Shown piece after piece: positions 6,305 through 9,402 of a DNA stretch of 9,402 nucleotides; position 1 is the first letter of the stretch; the number at the start of each line of letters is the position of its first letter. Made by a program: the position numbers and the translations under genes. The notes beneath the pieces are model-generated. The model made no database searches. It was not told the DNA's origin and saw nothing but the letters and a program-made list of their open reading frames with translations. The DNA is from Actinomycetota bacterium (GTDB lineage Bacteria > Actinomycetota > Acidimicrobiia > Acidimicrobiales > Iamiaceae): positions 1-9,402 of the forward strand of contig JAFDWI010000357.1 in the NCBI GenBank assembly GCA_018268545.1, in the 5' to 3' direction.

Positions 6305-7222
6305 ATGCCCGACGAACCCGGTCCCGAAACCGATCCCACCATCATCGGGTTGCCCGAGCCGCCACCGCTGGGGGCGAGCGCGTTGCCGCCGGGCACGTTC
6401 GACGATGTCGTGGTGCTCGTGACCGGAGGCGGCACCGGCCTGGGCAAGGCGATCGCCGCCGAGTTCGGCCGGCTCGGCGCGGCGCTCGTCGTCGCGAGCC
6501 GCAAGGCCGAACACCTCGATTCAGCCGAGGCGATGTTCGCCGACATCGGGGCCCGTGGAATCGTGACCAGTTGCGACATCCGTGACGCGGATGCGGTCGC
6601 GTCCGCGTTCGACACCGCCGAGCGGGCGTTCGGGCTGCCCGGCGTCCTGGTCAACAACGCGGCGGCGAACTTCCCGGTGCCCGCCGAGGACATGAGCCCC
6701 AACGCGTGGCGGACGGTCGTCGACATCACCTTGACCGGTACGTTCCTGTGCAGCCGTGAGTTCGGTCGCCGCCACCTCGAAGCTCGGACACCGGGATCGA
6801 TCGTGAACATCGGCGCGTCCTATGCGTGGACCGGCGGGCCCGGGTTCGCGCATTCCGCCGCGGCGAAGGCCGGCGTGAAGAACCTCACCGAGACGCTCGC
6901 CGTCGAGTGGGGCCCCTACGGGATCCAGGTCAACGCGCTCGTCCCGGGGTTGTTCCCGCACGAGGACATGACCGCGGACATTGCCGCGAATCTCGATCGG
7001 GCTCCGGGAACCGACGACCGTCAGCCGGCGATGCGCACCGGGCACCGACGTGAACTCGGTTGGGCGGCCACGTTCCTCGCGTCACCGTATGCCCGGTTCA
7101 TCTCCGGGCACACCCTCGTCGTCGACGGCGCGAACTGGCAACGGCGCTCGCTGGTGAATCCGCAGGTCGTGCCGGTGCGCACCCAGATGGGTCGTCCTCG
7201 GTTCGACTCGGGTGGCGACTGA
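6305..7222 (+). CDS. SDR oxidoreductase, 2,4-dienoyl-CoA reductase-like
   Basis: The product is 305 residues. A Pro-rich N-terminal extension (1-30) precedes a Rossmann fold with TGGGTGLG (40-47), ASRK (64-67, the basic pair favouring NADPH) and NNAA (117-120). There is no classical YxxxK. Instead Tyr173 (GASYAWTGG), Ser184 and Lys188 (HSAAAKAGV) are spaced 11 and 4 apart, exactly as I recall for Tyr199, Ser210 and Lys214 of human mitochondrial 2,4-dienoyl-CoA reductase. The following EWGPYGIQVN (201-210) also fits that family. The tetrad Asn is not obvious (ITLTGT, 141-146). The enzyme would reduce 2,4-dienoyl-CoA to 3-enoyl-CoA with NADPH, the substrate for an isomerase such as the gene before it. 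The start is four bases after the upstream stop, and the stop overlaps the next ATG by one base. A generic acyl-CoA SDR is the alternative. Confidence 0.87.
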   Translation: MPDEPGPETDPTIIGLPEPPPLGASALPPGTFDDVVVLVTGGGTGLGKAIAAEFGRLGAALVVASRKAEHLDSAEAMFADIGARGIVTSCDIRDADAVASAFDTAERAFGLPGVLVNNAAANFPVPAEDMSPNAWRTVVDITLTGTFLCSREFGRRHLEARTPGSIVNIGASYAWTGGPGFAHSAAAKAGVKNLTETLAVEWGPYGIQVNALVPGLFPHEDMTADIAANLDRAPGTDDRQPAMRTGHRRELGWAATFLASPYARFISGHTLVVDGANWQRRSLVNPQVVPVRTQMGRPRFDSGGD

Positions 7223-7917
7223 TGGCCCCTCGGGTGCGCCCCATGGTCGTCGAGGGACCGATCGTGGATGGGTCGGCATCGCTCGGACCGGTCGACCCGG
7301 ACCGGGAGATCGGTGTTCCGCCCCACCCCGGGCCCTGGCCCGACGACCCGCGTCTCGACGCCGAACTCCTCGCGCACGGTGATCGTCGGAACGTCATCGA
7401 CCGGTACCGCTACTGGGCGGTCGACGCGATCGTCGCCGACCTGGACACCCGGCGGCATCCGTTCCATGTGGCGATCGAGAACTGGTCGAGCGACATGAAC
7501 ATCGGGACGGTGGTGCGCAACGCGAACGCGTTCAACGTGGCCGGGGTGCACATCGTCGGCAATCGGCGTTGGAATCGCCGGGGCGCCATGGTCACCGACC
7601 GCTACCTGCACGTGCACCACCACCCGGACACGACTGACCTGTGCCGTTGGGCGGCGGATGCATCCCTGCCGGTGATCGGTGTCGACAACCTCGTCGGGTC
7701 GGTGCCGATCGAACACTTCGATCTTCCCGAGCGTTGCGTGATGGTGTTCGGCCAGGAAGGCCCCGGCCTGTCCGAGGAGGCACGGGCCGCGGCGTCGGCG
7801 GTGTGTTCGATCACGATGTTCGGCTCGACGCGCTCGGTGAATGCGGGCGTCGCGTCGGGAATCGCCATGTACGCGTGGGCACTCCGCCACGCCGATCTCG
7901 AGGAGGGAAATCCATGA
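7222..7917 (+). CDS. SpoU/TrmH-family RNA 2'-O-methyltransferase
   Basis: The product is 231 residues. All three SpoU motifs are present: motif 1 at about 86-113 (NIGTVVRNANAFNVAGV, with Asn93 and predicted catalytic Arg99), motif 2 VFGQEGPGLS (175-184, Glu179) and motif 3 STRSVNAGVASGIAMYAW (202-219, Asn207). These form the trefoil knot that binds S-adenosylmethionine. The enzyme would methylate a ribose 2'-OH in tRNA or rRNA; the target site cannot be told. The first 60 residues, rich in Pro and Asp, are not the usual L30e-like RNA-binding domain and I do not recognise them. The ATG at 7222 overlaps the SDR stop (TGATG), indicating coupled translation; an in-frame ATG at 7243 is an alternative. 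The gene end overlaps the TetR start by four bases. Its place among lipid genes is unusual. Confidence 0.92.
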   Translation: MAPRVRPMVVEGPIVDGSASLGPVDPDREIGVPPHPGPWPDDPRLDAELLAHGDRRNVIDRYRYWAVDAIVADLDTRRHPFHVAIENWSSDMNIGTVVRNANAFNVAGVHIVGNRRWNRRGAMVTDRYLHVHHHPDTTDLCRWAADASLPVIGVDNLVGSVPIEHFDLPERCVMVFGQEGPGLSEEARAAASAVCSITMFGSTRSVNAGVASGIAMYAWALRHADLEEGNP

Positions 7918-8597
7918 CACGGCCAACAGGCCCGAAGAAACAGCGTGCGTCGAACCCGGATCGGTCGACCCGGTCGACCCCGATGGATCGGGCCAAGGAG
8001 CGGGCCGAACGCCGTGAGAGCTATCTCGACGCGGCGATCGCGGTCATCACGGTCGAAGGTCCGGGTGCCTCGATGGAGGCGATCGCGCAGGCGGCAGGGG
8101 TGTCCAAACCGATCCTGTACCGGCACTTCGGCGACCGCGAAGGCCTCATCGAGGCACTCGCCGAACGGTTCGTCGGCGAACTCGCCGACCGGCTCGGCGA
8201 CATCCTCACATCGCGGGGTGAGCCGGTCGAGCTGCTCCGACGATCGATCGCGACGTATGTCGAGACGATCGAGGAGGACCCGAGCCTGTACCGCTTTCTC
8301 ACGTCGCGCCTTCCGCCCCGCGGGTCGGCGATGTCGACCTTGGTCGATCGGCTAGCGGCGGTGATCGCCCGCACGCTCGCCGAAGGGCTTCGTTCGGTCG
8401 GCCTGGACACCTCGTCGGCGCGGCCGTGGTCCTATGGCATCGTGGGTGCGGTGCACCTTGCCGGAGACGACTGGGTGGCCCGGCCCTCGACCCCCCGGAC
8501 CGAACTGGTCGACGAACTCACCCGGTTGCTCTGGAGCGGCATGAGCGGGGCGTTCGAGGGAATGGGTGAGTTCGACGGTCGGTCCGTTCGGAAATAG
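7914..8597 (+). CDS. TetR/AcrR-family transcriptional regulator
   Basis: The product is 227 residues. The N-terminal DNA-binding domain covers about 30-78, with helix-turn-helix ASMEAIAQAAGVSKPILYRHFGDREGL (in part at 52-78); KPILYRHF (65-72) is the family signature. The C-terminal ligand-binding region (about 85-215) is helical and variable, so the inducer is unknown; acyl-CoA is a guess from the neighbours. The ATG lies in an ATGA overlap with the methyltransferase stop and has a strong GAGGAGGG upstream. The first 28 residues are a charged extension that includes a tandem RST-RST encoded by a repeated 9-base unit; Met24 is an alternative start. As last gene of the operon it may repress the promoter before 5521. 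No operator can be proven, but the dyads at 5409-5421 and 8611-8657 are candidates. Confidence 0.93.
   Translation: MTRPTGPKKQRASNPDRSTRSTPMDRAKERAERRESYLDAAIAVITVEGPGASMEAIAQAAGVSKPILYRHFGDREGLIEALAERFVGELADRLGDILTSRGEPVELLRRSIATYVETIEEDPSLYRFLTSRLPPRGSAMSTLVDRLAAVIARTLAEGLRSVGLDTSSARPWSYGIVGAVHLAGDDWVARPSTPRTELVDELTRLLWSGMSGAFEGMGEFDGRSVRK
7963..7980 (+). repeat. Tandem 9-base direct repeat inside tetR gene
   Basis: GGTCGACCC occurs twice head to tail (7963-7971 and 7972-7980) and encodes the RST repeat near TetR residues 18-22. It is two units only, in frame, in the probably disordered N-terminal extension. The length may vary between strains without harm. Confidence 0.6.
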
Positions 8598-8610
8598 GCC
8601 GAAGGGCCCC

Positions 8611-8657
8611 TTGATCCTTTCGCATCGGAGTGGTCAAATACGTAGCGAAAGGATCAA
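8611..8657. repeat. Perfect 13-bp inverted repeat, 21-base spacer
   Basis: TTGATCCTTTCGC (8611-8623) is the exact reverse complement of GCGAAAGGATCAA (8645-8657). It starts 13 bases after the tetR stop and ends 50 bases before the anti-sigma start. As RNA it would form a stable stem with a 21-base loop and could act as the operon's terminator, though no T-run follows. As DNA it could be a paired binding site, with half-sites 34 bp apart centre to centre. The arms are more AT-rich than their surroundings, which argues against a GC-driven chance match. Confidence 0.8.
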
Positions 8658-8662
8658 CTGCG

Positions 8663-8668
8663 GGGTAT
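8663..8668 (+). promoter_or_regulatory. GGGTAT, candidate SigB/SigF-type -10 box
   Basis: GGGTAT matches the -10 consensus of SigB/SigF-type promoters, and the genes downstream encode such a sigma factor and its anti-sigma factor, which are often self-regulated. However, I see no matching GTTT/GNNT -35 box at 14-17 bases upstream. If used, transcription would begin near 8673-8675. Confidence 0.3.
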
Positions 8669-8672
8669 CGGT

Positions 8673-8686
8673 ATGGTTCGTACCAT
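8673..8686. repeat. ATGGT-TCGT-ACCAT dyad before anti-sigma gene
   Basis: ATGGT and ACCAT flank TCGT in a perfect 5-bp dyad just downstream of the GGGTAT motif. It could be an operator or a small hairpin in the leader. It also covers the first codons of the leader mini-ORF. Confidence 0.4.
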
Positions 8687-8711
8687 CGAAAAACGGGTCG
8701 GCGTCGAGTGA
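8673..8711 (+). CDS. Possible 12-codon leader ORF coupled to anti-sigma gene
   Basis: ATG at 8673 opens MVRTIEKRVGVE and stops at TGA 8709-8711. That stop overlaps the GTG start of the anti-sigma gene (GTGA, 8708-8711). The anti-sigma start itself has no good ribosome binding site, so translation could depend on ribosomes ending here. A GCGGGG lies about seven bases before this ATG. If the GGGTAT at 8663-8668 is a real -10 box, the transcript would begin at or next to this ATG and be leaderless. Chance is a serious alternative for so short an ORF. Confidence 0.3.
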   Translation: MVRTIEKRVGVE

Positions 8712-9103
8712 ACGGTGATGTCGTCGTGCTCGACGCACCGGCCACGTCGATGTCGATTCCGCTGGTGCGCATCGCTGGCGCCCAGTTGGCCGCGCAAGGC
8801 GGGTTCGACCTCGATCGGGTCGAAGACGTGCGGATCGCATTGGGCGAAGCCGCACGGATTCTCATCGGATCGGGCGACCCCGGGCCGGCCGGCGTCGATC
8901 GACGGTCGCTGCACACCGAGTTCGCCGTCGATGCTCGGGGCTTCACGGTTGCGATGTGGTGCAGCGGCGCACCCGTCTCGACGACCATGGGGCCCGAGGC
9001 AGCGGCGATCTTCTCAGCAACTACGACGAGCTGCGACCTCGAAGATGATGCCGATGGGCGATCGACGATTCGGGCGCGGTTCGACGCGGAAGATCCGACG
9101 TGA
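8708..9103 (+). CDS. RsbW-type anti-sigma factor (HATPase_c fold)
   Basis: The product is 131 residues from GTG 8708. The pattern VRIAGAQLAAQGGFDLDRVEDVRIALGEAARIL (in part at about 20-52) is that of RsbW/SpoIIAB-like serine-kinase anti-sigma factors, with an acidic residue at the usual N-box Glu (Glu in GEAAR). The N-box Asn is not conserved, as in many actinobacterial members, so ATP binding and kinase activity are uncertain. The C-terminal GRSTIRARF (about 117-125) fits the final strand. It would bind and silence the sigma factor encoded next. GTG 8708 keeps the first strand (DVVVLDAP) but lacks a ribosome binding site. GTG 8726, preceded by GGTGAT, is the alternative. A longer frame from GTG 8630 would start inside the 13-bp inverted repeat and is unlikely. 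No anti-anti-sigma gene is visible. Confidence 0.78.
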   Translation: MNGDVVVLDAPATSMSIPLVRIAGAQLAAQGGFDLDRVEDVRIALGEAARILIGSGDPGPAGVDRRSLHTEFAVDARGFTVAMWCSGAPVSTTMGPEAAAIFSATTTSCDLEDDADGRSTIRARFDAEDPT

Positions 9104-9115
9104 ACACCAGGCGAG

Positions 9116-9138
9116 GAGCGGGCCCGAGGGGGCCGCTC
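9116..9138 (+). promoter_or_regulatory. Hairpin just upstream of sigma-factor ribosome binding site
   Basis: GAGCGG (9116-9121) pairs with CCGCTC (9133-9138), then after a G-G mismatch CCC (9123-9125) pairs with GGG (9129-9131) around a GAG loop. It lies in the 51-base gap between anti-sigma and sigma genes and ends four bases before the GCGAGGA ribosome binding region (9144-9150). It may tune the ratio of the two proteins. Confidence 0.4.
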
Positions 9139-9154
9139 GAAAGGCGAGGACGAC

Positions 9155-9402
9155 ATGCAGACCAGCTCCGTTGCAACACTCCCGAGGCATGAACGACGTG
9201 CACGATTCGTCGATTACCGCCACAGCGGTAGTCCGGATCTCCGATCACGCCTGGTGCGGCGGCATCTGCCCCTCGCTCGCCGGGTCGCGGCGCGGTTCGC
9301 TCGCCGGGGGATCCCCTTCGAGGACCTCGTCCAGGTCGCATCGATCGGGTTGATCCGCGCCGTCGATCGGTTCGACCCCGGCCGTGGCACGTCGTTCGAG
9401 GC
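9155..9402 (+). CDS. SigB/SigF-type RNA polymerase sigma factor, N-terminal part (3' end outside window)
   Basis: The frame is open from ATG 9155 to the window edge, giving 82 complete codons plus two bases. Residues 29-82 read as sigma-70 region 2: LRSRLVRRHLPLARRVAARF (29-48) for region 2.1, then GIPFEDLVQVASIGLIRAVD (52-71) and RFDPGRGTSFE (72-82) for region 2.2, which binds the beta-prime coiled coil. The DLVQVASIGLIRAVDRFDP pattern is typical of the stress/sporulation SigB/SigF group. The start is firm: it is the only ATG, GTG or TTG in frame after the stop at 9101-9103, and GGCGAGGA lies just upstream. The order anti-sigma then sigma matches rsbW-sigB and usfX-sigF loci. The promoter-recognition regions 2.4 and 4 are not in the window, so the exact subgroup is open. 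Confidence 0.9.
   Translation, partial: MQTSSVATLPRHERRARFVDYRHSGSPDLRSRLVRRHLPLARRVAARFARRGIPFEDLVQVASIGLIRAVDRFDPGRGTSFE

Noticed and set aside
8604..8609. GGGCCC palindrome and adjacent GGCC repeats after tetR
   Set aside because: These short GC palindromes are expected by chance here; the nearby 13-bp repeat is far stronger.
8630..8707. GTG 8630 as start of the anti-sigma gene
   Set aside because: It would place the start inside the spacer of the 13-bp inverted repeat and add 26 residues (MVKYVAKGST onward) that do not resemble RsbW-type proteins.
8715..9353. Plus-strand open frame of 212 codons across the anti-sigma and sigma genes
   Set aside because: Its composition is Arg/Ser-rich and without motifs. 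Another frame carries the RsbW pattern and, from 9155, clear sigma region 2.
1..9402. CRISPR array, tRNA, insertion sequence or integration site
   Set aside because: I saw no regularly spaced repeats, no tRNA-like cloverleaf, no transposase or integrase frame, and no terminal repeat pair flanking a gene.

Overview
The window is about two-thirds G+C, densely coded, and carries genes typical of an actinobacterium: an RsbW-type anti-sigma factor followed by a SigB/SigF-type sigma factor, several fatty-acid enzymes, and a Tat-type lipoprotein. I infer a free-living high-GC actinobacterium, possibly from a deep lineage such as Acidimicrobiia. There is no rRNA gene to fix this. No tRNA, CRISPR array, insertion sequence or phage gene was seen. 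No gene-free stretch exceeds about 150 bases.

Layout. (1) 1-411, +: C-terminal part of an intradiol ring-cleavage dioxygenase, cut by the window edge. (2) 428-2315, -: a Tat-exported solute-binding lipoprotein followed by a beta-carbonic anhydrase. (3) 2445-3233, +: a crotonase-fold enzyme transcribed divergently from region 2. (4) 3342-4937, +: a secreted GH5 glycosidase of endoglycoceramidase type. (5) 4969-5376, -: a small SCP2-like lipid-binding protein, convergent with the GH5 gene. (6) 5521-8597, +: a tight four-gene operon of a second crotonase, a 2,4-dienoyl-CoA-reductase-like SDR, a SpoU/TrmH RNA methyltransferase and a TetR regulator. Its junctions are a 4-base gap, a 1-base overlap and a 4-base overlap. 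(7) 8708-9402, +: anti-sigma factor, then the start of its sigma factor, which runs off the right edge.

How the genes may work together. The two crotonases, the SDR, the SCP2-like protein and the secreted glycolipid hydrolase all fit lipid or acyl-CoA use. In region 6 the crotonase keeps only the isomerase-type catalytic Glu, and the SDR has the active-site spacing of 2,4-dienoyl-CoA reductase. Together they look like the auxiliary steps for beta-oxidation of unsaturated acyl chains, possibly under the TetR regulator at the operon's end. The dioxygenase and carbonic anhydrase have no evident link to this theme.

The most unusual non-coding structure lies between the TetR gene and the anti-sigma gene. 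It holds a perfect 13-bp inverted repeat with a 21-base spacer, a GGGTAT motif, a 5-bp dyad, and a 12-codon leader ORF whose stop overlaps the anti-sigma GTG start. A hairpin also precedes the sigma-factor ribosome binding site. I see good regulatory candidates here but no clearly new multi-gene system.
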